From NCBI GenBank assembly GCA_025201805.1, contig MU619279.1, positions 26,543 through 90,542 on the forward strand: a DNA stretch of 64,000 nucleotides, given 5' to 3'. Shown here in pieces: positions 54,420-64,000 of this stretch; position 1 is the first letter of the stretch, and the number at the start of each line of letters is the position of its first letter. Below the pieces are notes generated by a model. That model saw nothing but the letters and a program-made list of their open reading frames with translations. It was not told the DNA's origin and did not search any database. This DNA is from Parasitella parasitica. Taxonomy: Eukaryota > Mucoromycota > Mucoromycetes > Mucorales > Mucoraceae. Position numbers and translations under genes: made by a program.

Positions 54420-54783
54420 TTATTTTTAAAGAATGAAAGAAAAAAAAAAAAAGAGGAAGAATGGGTATAAATACTAAACAACATTTCAATGAACCAATTT
54501 CAATGCTAGTGGCGGTCATCTTGGTAATTTACAATAATGGGAGATTTTACAAATGAGCACATAAAAAGAAATATTTCTCCCATGCTATTGTCACTTTGCG
54601 CTAATATGCGATGTCTCTTAATTATCTCCCGCTTTTGCATTTTTTTACTTTGAGCTTATTATATGTTGCCATTCATTCATCAGAAAAAAGGCATGAAAAT
54701 CGGCAAATTCAATAAACAAGATATTTTGACGCATGCATGTAATATACCTATGTGGTTCAACTTGAAATTTCAATTTATCTCTA

Positions 54784-54968
54784 GGTACAACAAATGCCCA
54801 CTTTGTTAAGCTTATGAATGAAATACTTGGTTGACCTTAACAAAAATTTAAAGGGAAGTTACATTGTTATGGACAATGCTGAAATCCATAAATCGCAGCC
54901 AATGATAAGAAAAATCAAGAGCAAGGGCTATCATGTGATGTTTGTAAAATGATTTTCAACTAAGAACA
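54784..54968 (+). pseudogene. Tc1/mariner-like DDE transposase remnant
   Basis: Translation in two frames gives TTNAHFVKLMNEILG, then in the next frame LVDLNKNLKGSYIVMDNAEI followed by HKSQPMIRKIKSKGYHVMFV and a stop. The LKGsYiVMDNAeIHkS block with the metal-binding Asp and the following IK.kGY.v.FV matches the second catalytic strand of DDE transposases of the Tc1/mariner (DDE_3) type common in Mucorales. The frameshift near 54830, the stop and the missing ends show a dead copy. Confidence 0.7.
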
Positions 54969-56006
54969 CATCAAGAACCTATAATGAACCATCGTCTTGT
55001 CTTACCCAGTCCTATTATTACCTGATAAACGCTGTGCTCTACTGGCTTAACCCGCTTATAACATTTAGTAGCACTTATTGAATTGAATTTTCATTTTCTA
55101 CTCACTGGTTGCTTTCACCACTTGTAGAATAGGCTATTTATCTTTGGCGAATAGATTATTCTCTCATTGCACACCGATCCTCTGTGCGGCATTTTGGTGT
55201 CGTCAAAACAGAATTTAGATTTAAAGTTAAAACAGACTCAATTCTTTTAACTGTGTCGAAATCACTACTCTATTCATATGTGTCTAACATGTAAGTGATT
55301 TATAAGTGCTTTTAGTATAACTGATGAGAACAACTGCTTGGTCAATTTTGTGATTCCAAGCCTTTCAACAACTAGTGTAGCACCGGACTAGCGAACCGGA
55401 CTTTGCACTTGCGAAACATTCGCATGTCAAATAGTCTTGTAGAGAAAATCGTGGCATCTCACCTCTTGCTACGGTACAAGCGGCAGGTCTAGCTGTTTGC
55501 ATTTGATATTTTTGTGTAGAGGGGTATATAATGTCATCAGTAGCCGTGCAGCTTGATGCAACTGTGCAGTGAAACATTCGCTAGAATTTGGTGTCCATTA
55601 TACAATGGGCTGATGATGTGCGTATAGTTGAATGCTTATGAATGGGAATATAGAAACAAAAATATTGGCAAGCTAAAAAAGATGGAAAAGCACGACTCAA
55701 AGTTATCAAACGCTTAATGTCCAACAGGTTGACAATATCACGTATTATGTATCCGAGCAATGGTTGAGCCTAGAGGACAAATGTTCATTGTGTGTAAATA
55801 TCAAGTACGAATGATTGTCTGAATTACTTAAAACAGTACGGTGTTATATACTTGCTTCCTGCATTTAGAACCTTCCCTAAAACCTTTTAAAGCTAATTAA
55901 ACTCATGAAAACATGGCACTTGTCAAAATGGAAGACCCAGTCGTTGTGTGTACATTCTCTTTGCTTCGTTAAGCCAACTGGATCACAAGCAAAGATAAGA
56001 AACAAG

Positions 56007-56041
56007 TCTGCGAAACATGGATTTCGATACTGTTTCGCAGA
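56007..56041. repeat. Perfect 11-bp inverted repeat with 13-nt loop
   Basis: Arms tctgcgaaaca and tgtttcgcaga (56007-56017 and 56031-56041) around a 13-base spacer. It lies in a region without a supported gene. It could form a hairpin or be a transposon end fragment. Confidence 0.8.
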
Positions 56042-56623
56042 TTCGGAGCAAAGATATAATACGCTTTTGCAACGCATTCATGACAATAGTACTGCGAACC
56101 AGCCAGAAGGTGATATATCCTAATCTTTTCTTGAAGCTTGTTGGAGAGAATTATTCAACGAAACTCCTCCATGTTTTATGGAAACTGTACAAAGATTCTC
56201 AATCAAAAGAACAGAAGTAGTCGATTAATAAATGCTGTAAAAGTTTGAAAAGATAATAGGCCTTTGTTTATATGTATGACACGCATTTTAATCAAAATAT
56301 AGAAAAATGAAATTACAGAAGTTTTTCGCAACAGCGTCAAAGCTGTGAAGTAAGTTTCTTTGATATAGTTCAAGTTTACAGATGCTAATAAAGAAACTGG
56401 TTAAGTTAATCAGACAACGTTAGATTCTTCATTGGAGGTTCAATAGTGAACCAAAATAAAGGGAGGCCTTATTCTATTCTAGTGAAAGTATTATGCATAT
56501 GTTTGTAATTTATAATACAATGATCATAATGTATAAAATAGAATAAATCAACTGGGTGACAAGAGTAGTGGTATAAGCAGCATCTTCCAACTAACAGATT
56601 TAAACATCTTTGGTTTGGGAATC

Positions 56624-57405
56624 TTAAATATCATTTGTTTCGGCTTCATCAACTTCACCACTGTTCTCCAATTCTTCAGTAATATCCGCTTCGCTATCAT
56701 CAATATCATAACACTCCGTATCTTCAATATTATCATCTTTATCCCAAGTGACTTTTGATATACAAACAGGCGCATCTTGTTCAGAATGATCTCCCAAAAC
56801 CAGATCCATCGATTTTCTTTTCATGCCTTTTGTGGCAGAGGTCTTCATAAACAAACACATTTCCTACATAGCCAGTGTTAATGACCAAAATATGTGCTAT
56901 GTTCCCATAAGCTAGCGTTTACCAAGAGTTCAAATAACCCTTCAACCAAATTTCGTAAACTTGGGTAAATGTTATTGATGGTGGTTGGGAGCGTCAACGT
57001 CTTCAGCTTCTTTGTGTAATATAACTTATTATCAGCAAGGCCCAAAAAGCAAAGGTGCATTTGAAAATCCATGGCAATGATGTATGGAGCAAATAGATCA
57101 TGGATATTGACGGACTTGTTTTTGGACAAGATGGTATTCAAGGCAAATTTTGAGGCTATGACAGCCTTTCGCTTGTCTTTATAATACTTTGCCTGTGAAA
57201 AAGCCTAAGCGAGCTCACCACAGCCATGATCGCTAGAAAGAATTTTAGATACTTTTGAGGCAATTGAGAGTTGTAGGTTGTGTATCTCCCCTAAAACAAA
57301 GATAAAGCACATGAGCAAATATCCAAATTTGCTTATCCTAGTGTCAGCAAAATTCCACAGGATAGATGTGAGAAATAATTGGGCTTGATCAAAAAGTTGG
57401 GTCAT
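56624..57405 (-). CDS. Small protein of unknown function, probably lineage-specific
   Basis: A 220-residue model in three exons (57253-57405, 56923-57192, 56624-56863). Both introns are about 60 nt with GT-AG ends and the frame closes exactly, which is good support for a real gene although neither product family nor function is recognised. The middle holds IIAMDFQMHLCFLGLADNKL then YYTKKLKTLTLPTTINNIYP, reading like a beta-sheet unit. The C-terminal 60 residues are very acidic (NIEDTECYDIDDSEADITEE). The first exon could be preceded by further exons, since the ATG is only 130 bp from the divergent ADCK1-like gene. It may belong to the expanded hypothetical families of Mucorales or be a fragment of one. 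Confidence 0.5.
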
Positions 57406-57535
57406 AATTAACCCCTAAAACGAGACTCAGATATTGGCATTATACATTCTACCGCTGTCCTTCACGTCGCTTTGAAGAAACTTTTTTGTAATCAACAATA
57501 TCCACCAGCCGAACTATAAATCAATTCAGACACTC

Positions 57536-59514
57536 ATGAACCAGAGTCGATTATTTATTCAATGTTCGTCCTTGTTATGCCGTCGTCCAGCTGTGCCATT
57601 GTGGCCCAAACGCTGTTATACGACACTTCAGCAACATCAACCTCATAGAAAAAGCCTCGCTCGACGTATTCTCAATGGTGCTGCCATGGTTACCTTGGCA
57701 ACTACTGTCACTGTAGGTGTGGGCGGTACAATTCTCTACAAAACCAACGATCGCTTCCGCCATGTTGCCAACGCTCTAGAAAGATGTGGTATTGCAGGCA
57801 CTGTTGGCGCTAAAGTTGCAGTTGATTACCAACGTACCCTTTCCAAGGAGTATCCGGATGAAATAGCGTACGAAGAAGCAAAGCGGGCTTGCCATCAAAG
57901 ATGCGCTGAACGGGTTTTGGCTGCTGTCCAGCGCTTGGGCGGCGTCTACGTCAAACTAGGTCAGCATATCTCTGTAATGCAGTACCTTCTGCCAAATGAA
58001 TGGTGCCAGACTATGCGAGTGTTGCAAGACCGCTGTGAACCGACATCACCCCAAGACATCAGAGCTTTGTTTCTATCCGATTTTGGTTTGCCTGTAGAAC
58101 AAGTATTCGAGGAATTTGACTATACGCCCTTGGGAGTGGCATCGCTAGCACAGGTGCACCGAGCCCAACTTTCTAAACAAAGCATCCAATTGCTCGACGA
58201 AAATGAGCGATGGATTGATGAAGAAGATCGCTGGGTAGCTGTCAAATTACAGCATCCTTACTTGGACGACTATTGCCAGTTGGACATGGACACAGTGTCT
58301 TTTATTTTTGAAATCGTAAAGAGGGTGTTCCCTGAATTTGGATTCGATTGGTTTGCGGAGGAAATGAGAGAATCTATCCCCAAAGAGTTGGATTTTGTAC
58401 ATGAAACTCAAAATGCGAGAAGAGTAGAAGCGAATTTTGCAGAGGATTGCAACAGAAACAACACTTCTCTAGTGATTCCTCGAGTTGTGTGGGCAAAGAA
58501 AAGAATTATGTGCATGGAATGTAAATATCTCGTATTGGGATGAGGCACGGGTTGATTCTAACTGACGCGCTGTAGTTATTGAGGGATCGAGAGTCGACGA
58601 TTTAGAGTACATGAACAAGCACAATATCGACCCCAAACAAGTCTCTGCTGAATTGACTCGTGTATTCTCAGAAATGATATTCTTGCACGGGTAGGCATCA
58701 GTACAATATATGAAATGCTCGTTACTCATTGTTTATATCTTAGCTTTGTTCATTGTGATCCTCGTAAGTAACACAAATATGCTTGTCTGCAAACAAACAT
58801 TTCATCGTGTCAATAGATCCTGGTAATGTCTTTATTCGCCCTGCAAAAAACCCCAAATACTCAAAGCACAATTTTGATCTGGTTTTGTTGGACCACGGGC
58901 TCTATCGAGATCTGTCAGACGACCTTCGATCCAACTATGCGCATCTTTGGACATCCCTGATCAAAGCAGACGAAGAGGGAATTCGCAAATACTCCTATCG
59001 AGTGGGTGGTACCGACATATACCAACTGTTTGCCTGTATGCTCACGGGTCGCGAATGGGATAAGATCAGCCAATCCGATCTCAACAGTGTGCGTGAAAGC
59101 GACGAAGTAGGTCGTATGTCGGACGGTGCCATGACCTACCTGGCAGAAGTAGCTAGTATACTTGGTAAACTGCCTCGGCCTGTGCTGTTATTGCTGAAAA
59201 CCAACGACCTGCTGAGACATGTCGACGAAAAACTGAACAAAGTGGCGGACGATCGTATCACCTATGTTATCATGGGCTCCTACTGTTCAAAGGCCGTCTG
59301 GCTTGACACCAAAAAATACATTGTAGAGAAAATTAGACTAGTTGGTCTCAGCTTCAACTTGTTGAAGCAATTATTCAATGCTTGGTGGCAGTATGAATCG
59401 CTGGCTTATGCTTTGTGGCTTTATCAGCTCAGCGCTAGATGGGCAGACAAATTGGACTGGATCAAGAAGACGAAAAATAGTGCTCTTAATAGTAATAATT
59501 ATAGATTATCTTGA
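57536..59514 (+). CDS. ABC1/ADCK1-family atypical kinase-like protein (Mcp2-like), mitochondrial
   Basis: A 605-residue protein in four exons (57536-58520, 58576-58690, 58744-58763, 58817-59514). The N-terminus is Arg-rich and followed by a membrane segment (LNGAAMVTLATTVTVGVGGT), matching mitochondrial targeting and an inner-membrane anchor. The UbiB-type marks are VYVKLGQHISVMQYLLPNEW (KxGQ), the Ala-rich loop GVASLAQVHRAQ, VAVKLQHP, catalytic FVHCDPHPGNVF and LLDHGLYRDL. This is the ADCK1/Mcp2 branch, implicated in mitochondrial lipid homeostasis rather than coenzyme Q synthesis itself. The catalytic FVHCDPH is coded across a 20-nt microexon. Confidence 0.93.
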
Positions 59515-59640
59515 AAATTATAAATATATATGGTGGTAATGTCCAAAATCCGCGACAACGTACCACAACACCATGATCACTCTGCGCACATGGGGGGAAA
59601 AAAAACACTATTTTCTTTTTTCTTTTTTCTTCTCTCGTTT

Positions 59641-60733
59641 ATGGGCAATCTAATCTCGAGCAGAAAAAGAAGAGCAATATCCGAGAGAAAGAGTTATTCA
59701 GCAAGTGTTTTTTCGGTAGCGAGGACGGCCAGTAAAGGTTCGACTAAAAAGCAACTGAGTCTGACAAACGCAGCATTTCCGAGCACCATGGGGGAGGCAA
59801 AAAGACAGCGGGGGGAGCACTATCTGCTTAAACACGTATTTCAGACAAGCTATTTTGCGCCTATTGATGACATTTTATCTGAACCCAGCTCTACCTGTCT
59901 GGATATCGGATGTGGAGCTCATGCGTCTTGGCTGATAGACATTGCCAACGATTTCCCCAATTGCACATTTCACGGCTTTGACATCATTCAGCCATTTTCA
60001 CTGCACACAGCAGACGGCACGGGTCTACCGTTTCATATACCCCCCAATTGCAAGCTCGAAAAACGAGATTTATTTGAAGGCTTTGGACATCCTGACAGCA
60101 CATTTGATTATGTGCATCAAAGATCAATGCATCTGGTATACGAGAGCGCTAAAGTAGACTGGATGTATTCGGAAATGATTCGTGTGACAAAGGAAAATGG
60201 CTGGATAGAGCTGGTTGAGCCCGAGGTAATGCCCAAAAGAGCTGGCCCTATGTTTGGAAAGATCATGGCTGGAAGTAAGTCGGCCAAAGAGCTAGCGTCA
60301 ATGATACAAAGGCATTGACCAGTACAGAGCAGTTTGTAGCGTTTTAAAAGCAAAGCTGGGAAAGTCGCTCCATGAAGCAGACACATTAAGCAAGAAAATG
60401 GAGGCATTTGGCCTAATAGATGTTGAAGCAGACTATGGATCAGTTCCTGTTTGTTGGGGTGGCTATGTTGGTAAATTAGCATACGAGGTAATAGCAGCAA
60501 CAGCCGGCAGAATGGATAAGTTTGTATTTAGGCTGTTCTTGTAGGATATATTGATGATGCTCCAGCATTTGGGCCCTGCTTTGTATGAATATTTGGACCT
60601 TGGGAGGAAATTCAATAAGGAAACCTACGACGCTTTTGTAGATTGTGCGTTTAATGAATGCGTCGAGTTTCAGACTTTTTTCAATGTACGGTGGGCTTAT
60701 GGCAGAAAGTCTACTGCGTTACATGTACAATAA
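59641..60733 (+). CDS. SAM-dependent methyltransferase with N-myristoylation-like start
   Basis: A 325-residue protein in three exons (59641-60274, 60333-60487, 60545-60733). The start MGNLISSRKRR is a likely N-myristoylation and basic membrane-binding motif. The conserved block EHYLLKHVFQTSYFAPID leads into motif I CLDIGCGAHASWLIDIANDF, then TFHGFDI, PPNCKLEKRDLFEGF, STFDYVHQRSMHLVY and WIELVEPE. This is the class I methyltransferase family found in many copies in fungi. Motif I has AHAS where most relatives have PGTW. The acceptor chosen (gcag/TTTG at 60331-60332) is the nearest that keeps frame. The methyl acceptor is unknown. The gene starts only 127 bp after the previous stop on the same strand. 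Confidence 0.85.
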
Positions 60734-61072
60734 TACCCTGATGAAATAGAGATTATCTAAATTCTCAGTCGAAGCACATAATAATAAACGGCTTCTTCAT
60801 ATGCACACTTTGGCTTGTGGAAAGCACAGCATGTACCCAGATGCGCTGCTATTATGTCGATGACGATGGTCTTCTTGCACATTCAAACAATGGTCCACCT
60901 TTGAAAAGTTCATGCTACCAAGCATGTTTCATTGTTAGATTGTTATTGTTTACTGTCTTGTGCCATTAATAGGAAGCTTACATGGATGCGCGAGTCACGA
61001 GCTTTATATAAAGCAATCCAAGAAGGGAGCGGTTGTTTTTCTTTTGCTTTCCTTCATTGCATTTTGAACATA
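60734..61072. other. Intergenic spacer and SGT1 promoter
   Basis: 340 bp with no gene of its own. A short open frame upstream (from 60932) runs into the SGT1 frame but its upstream part looks like leader. Confidence 0.5.
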
Positions 61073-62462
61073 ATGAACGTTCCAGAACAAACCAAAAAAA
61101 CAGCAGACTTGTTTGCCAGAGCAAATGACGCATTCTTTGACGACGATTATGACGAGGCATTGGCCTTGTTTACTGAATTGGTCACATTGGAACCTGAAAA
61201 TCCAGAGTTCCTTTTGAAAAGGTAGGTTGCATTTGTATGCACGCGGGTTAAAAAACAAAAAATAGAGTGCACCCATTGACTCTATGATAGATGCCAGGTT
61301 CACCAAAAATTGAATCGTTTGGAATGTGCCTTGCAAGACGGCGAAAAGGCGTTGGATTTGTTGAAACAGGGCTCCCGCAGTTTGTTGGCTAGATGTCATT
61401 TGCAGCTTGGGTAACGTAGCTGTCCAGCATTGTGCTCGTTTCAGCCGATTAATTAATTTTAATACAGTATCACTCTTCATCGCTTGAATCGATTCAATGA
61501 AGCACAGACTCACCTTGAACAATCAAAAGAACTGAATCCTAACGAAAAGACATTGGTGACCTGGTTGAGAAAGAATACCGAGAAATTACCCAAGGCGGAA
61601 GAGAAGCCAGAGGTTTCTACGCCTACAACACCTGCACCTGCACCGGCACCGGCACCAACTGTTGTCAAGGCTGTTGGAAGGTAACGCTTTTTAATTAGTA
61701 GCCTGCAACATTGCTAATTGATAAATAGACACGAATGGTTCCAGAATGACACCTTTGTTACCCTCGAAGTGTTTTTAAAGCAAGTCAAGCCTGAACATGT
61801 AGACCTCAACTTTTTCGACAGCTCTGTGAGTAACTGCATATATTATGATGGAATGGGGGTACTGATATATATGATCTTAGCTGTCATTGAGTGTCAAGCT
61901 GGCCAATGGATCAGACTATTCACTCGAACTTGATCCGCTTGCACACAACATTATTCCCAAAGAATCCACCTTTAAAATCCTGTCAACAAAAATTGAAATC
62001 AAGTTGAAAAAGGAGATGGCTGGGATCATGTGGGGAGCTTTAGAGAGTGATAATGACCAAGGAACGATGAGTAAGTGTGTGCAGTTGTGTCTTTTAAAAA
62101 GTGTAACAGTTGTTCACAAGTCTATTTATTAGTGGCTCCATCTTCGACTGCCACTAAATCAAAAAAGGACTGGAACAAGCTGGTTGCTGAAGATGAAGAA
62201 CCTGAAGGAGAGCAGGCCTTGAATTCTTTATTCCAAAGCATCTATAAAAATGCAGATCCTGATACGAAAAGAGCCATGATGAAGAGCTTTGTTGAGAGTA
62301 ACGGTACTTGTCTTTCAACAAATTGGGAAGATATCGGAAATAAGACAACGGAGATCAAGCCTCCAGAGGGCATGACCGTAAAAAAGGTAAGCTGATGCTG
62401 CTGATTCAAATTATGCACATACAAAGGACTTACCATAATTTTATCATTAGTATGATCAGTAA
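61073..62462 (+). CDS. SGT1: SGT1 co-chaperone
   Basis: A 344-residue Hsp90/Skp1 adaptor needed for kinetochore and SCF ubiquitin ligase assembly. Seven exons: 61073-61221, 61291-61410, 61468-61680, 61729-61825, 61881-62070, 62133-62386 and 62451-62462. The N-terminal TPR domain starts ADLFARANDAFFDDDYDEAL. A Pro/Ala/Thr linker (STPTTPAPAPAPAPTVV) follows, then the CS domain from HEWFQNDTFVTLEVFLKQVK with VDLNFFDSSLSLSVKL. The SGS domain contains KDWNKLVAEDEEPEGEQALN, MMKSFVESNGTCLSTNWEDI and the terminal EGMTVKKYDQ. The last exon has only nine coding bases plus the stop (YDQ). Confidence 0.96.
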
Positions 62463-62730
62463 AGCTTTTTTACAGTAGGTTTGGACTTTCATGTGCAGAA
62501 TAGTTTGTTTGGGGATATGCTATTTCCTTTTCTACGCATTTGTACACCACTATCTACATGAAAATTCGTTTTACTCAGCGTGGAATTCACACACAAATTA
62601 CAAAATAAATAAAAAGCAATTCTTCTTTTTCATAACACCTTTCTCGCTCTCTTTAATTTTGTTTCTTTTTTTGTTTTTGTTTTCAATAACCTTTCTTGCT
62701 CTCGCTTTTAAATTCATATAAATCACAATA

Positions 62731-64000
62731 ATGAGCATTACATCGCCAATCTACAAGGTTCTGATAGCAAACCGTGGCGAGATTGCCTGTAGAGTTATTC
62801 GTACCTGCAAAAGATTAGGTATTGCCACCGTTGCTGTTTATTCTGACAGGTAATTCCTCATTACGCAAGTACCCTCCAGAATCTAATCCAATTCCGCTGC
62901 AAACAGTGATGAAAATGCACCATTCGTCAAGATGGCTGATGAAGCCTATCATATCGGGCCCTCAATTGCATCAGAGTCGTACCTGAATGGGGAAAAGCTA
63001 ATTGCTGTTGCAAAGATATCTGGAGCCGATGCTCTGCATCCTGGTTACGGATTCTTGTCTGAAAATGCCGATTTTGCCGATCAAGTGATTGATGCTGGTA
63101 TCAATTTCATCGGTCCATTACCCACCAATATTCGTGTCATTGGCGATAAGATTGCAGCCAAGGTTTTTATTGCTGAAAATGCTTCATCTATCCCATTGAT
63201 CCCGGGCTACAATGGCACGGATCAATCTGTAAGTAGATTAGAAACGGAAGCCAAAAGAATTGGTATGTATACTATATTTTGAACGATGGATTTGTTCCTA
63301 ATTGGCCGTCTTTCATGCAGAATTCCCTGTTCTTTTGAAAGCAAGTGCAGGCGGTGGTGGAAAAGGCATGAGAGCAGTATACGAGACTAGCAAGTAAACT
63401 AATTTTATATACTTGACATGTTCATTTGCCCTAACGAAAGAAAAAACAGATTAAAAGAAGAAATCGAAGCCGCGCAAGGCGAATCACTCCGTGCATTTGG
63501 CTCTGACCAGCTTCTGATTGAAAAATACTTTGAGAGCATTCGCCATGTTGAGGTAAACATATATATGCATATTCATTGAAATTAGTCAGCGCGTGGAAAA
63601 AAAAATTGATTCAACCCATATGATATATATATATATATATATATGTTTACCAGATACAAATCTTTGGAGACAAGTATGGCAATGTTTATCACATCAATGA
63701 ACGTGATTGTTCAATTCAAAGAAGACATCAGAAAGTTGTAGAGGTAAGTTCCCCACATTGTAAACGTCTTTTGTCATTTGCTTTGAACCTAATATGGCAA
63801 TTTATGTTTTAGGAAACACCTTCGCCAGCCCTGGATACCGAGCTTCGTGCTGCCATGACAAGTGCAGCTGTTGAATTGGGCCGTAAATTAGGCTATGTCG
63901 GCGCTGGCACCGCTGAATTCATTCTGGTATAGTATACAGGTCTTTGTGTCATGTCACAGCAGCTGTTATTCACGCCTTTTTTTTTTTTTTTTTTTTTTTT
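62731..64000 (+). CDS. Biotin-dependent carboxylase, biotin carboxylase domain (5' part, runs off the window)
   Basis: The first exons of an ATP-grasp biotin carboxylase. The start [20 protein letters not shown] is followed by [20 protein letters not shown], the glycine-rich ATP loop [34 protein letters not shown] and [20 protein letters not shown]. Six or more short introns are visible; the gene continues past 64000. The lack of an obvious presequence and the motif style fit a 3-methylcrotonyl-CoA carboxylase alpha subunit or a related acyl-CoA carboxylase; urea or pyruvate carboxylase cannot be excluded because the carboxyltransferase part is missing. Confidence 0.85.
63977..64000. repeat. 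Poly(T) tract at the window end
   Basis: Twenty-four T residues up to the last base, in an intron of the carboxylase gene. Its true length is unknown because the window stops inside it. Confidence 0.95.

Larger units (their letters stand above)
54420..56623. other. Gene-poor region with transposon debris
   Basis: 2.2 kb. It holds the DDE transposase remnant near 54.8 kb, an 11-bp perfect inverted repeat near 56.0 kb and a few short frames (for example 56017-56220, ending VLWKLYKDSQSKEQK) with no family likeness. Confidence 0.45.

Noticed and set aside
59530-59640. Earlier in-frame ATG for the methyltransferase
   Set aside because: It would add a low-complexity Phe-rich stretch only 15 bp after the previous gene stop, whereas MGNLISS at 59641 is a sensible start.

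Overview
The window is a piece of nuclear genome from a filamentous fungus, most likely an early-diverging Mucoromycota species of the Mucorales type. The reasons are many short (about 45-80 nt) GT-AG introns, AT-rich spacers full of A/T homopolymers, a chitin/beta-glucan wall enzyme set, fungal-only pathways (alpha-aminoadipate lysine synthesis, bifunctional ARG5,6, Sfp1-type zinc finger, ChAPs), and decayed transposon types common in this group. No bacterial operons, rRNA, tRNA or CRISPR arrays were recognised. Twenty-four protein genes are supported, most with complete intron-exon models whose reading frames close exactly; two of them are cut by the window edges.

Layout. 1-0.4 kb: 3' end of hydroxyacid-oxoacid transhydrogenase. 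0.8-3.7 kb (-): ChAPs/exomer cargo adaptor. 5.5-8.0 kb (+): SulP sulfate permease. 8.7-10.7 kb (-): Fpk1/NRC-2 AGC kinase. 13.1-14.1 kb (-): GH17 glucanase. 15.5-17.5 kb (+): complex I 51-kDa subunit. 18.5-20.8 kb (+): coiled-coil protein of unknown function. 21.4-26.4 kb (+): sulfite reductase beta subunit. 26.7-27.3 kb (-): Zim17 zinc-finger protein. 28.5-31.2 kb (-): ARG5,6. 31.2-34.9 kb: gene-poor. 34.9-36.6 kb (+): LYS9. 37.0-38.9 kb (-): HSP60, with heat-shock-element-like sites upstream. 39.4-40.4 kb (+): Sfp1-like factor. 40.6-42.3 kb (-): UDP-glycosyltransferase. 43.5-44.9 kb (+): Rei1. 45.3-45.9 kb: composite retroelement remnant. 46.5-48.2 kb (+): monocarboxylate-type MFS transporter. 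48.5-50.9 kb (+): probable TRP-like channel. 52.1-52.5 kb: OrfB/Fanzor-like remnant. 52.9-54.4 kb (-): GH18 chitinase. 54.8-55.0 kb: DDE transposase remnant. 56.6-57.4 kb (-): unknown lineage-specific gene. 57.5-59.5 kb (+): ADCK1/Mcp2 kinase-like protein. 59.6-60.7 kb (+): methyltransferase. 61.1-62.5 kb (+): SGT1. 62.7 kb to the end (+): biotin carboxylase, partial.

Functional themes: sulfate uptake and sulfite reduction (SulP and sulfite reductase), amino-acid synthesis (arginine, lysine), mitochondrial proteins (transhydrogenase, complex I, Zim17, HSP60, ARG5,6, Mcp2-like), ribosome production (Rei1, Sfp1-like), wall remodelling (GH17, GH18, ChAPs), and protein quality control (HSP60, Zim17, SGT1). 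They are scattered on both strands and do not form an operon or an obvious metabolite cluster. I did not find a convincing new biological system. The most unusual content is the decayed OrfB/Fanzor-like fragment, the mixed retroelement fossil, several microexons, a GC-AG intron and an 82-nt poly(A) tract. All homology calls come from reading motifs; no database search was run.
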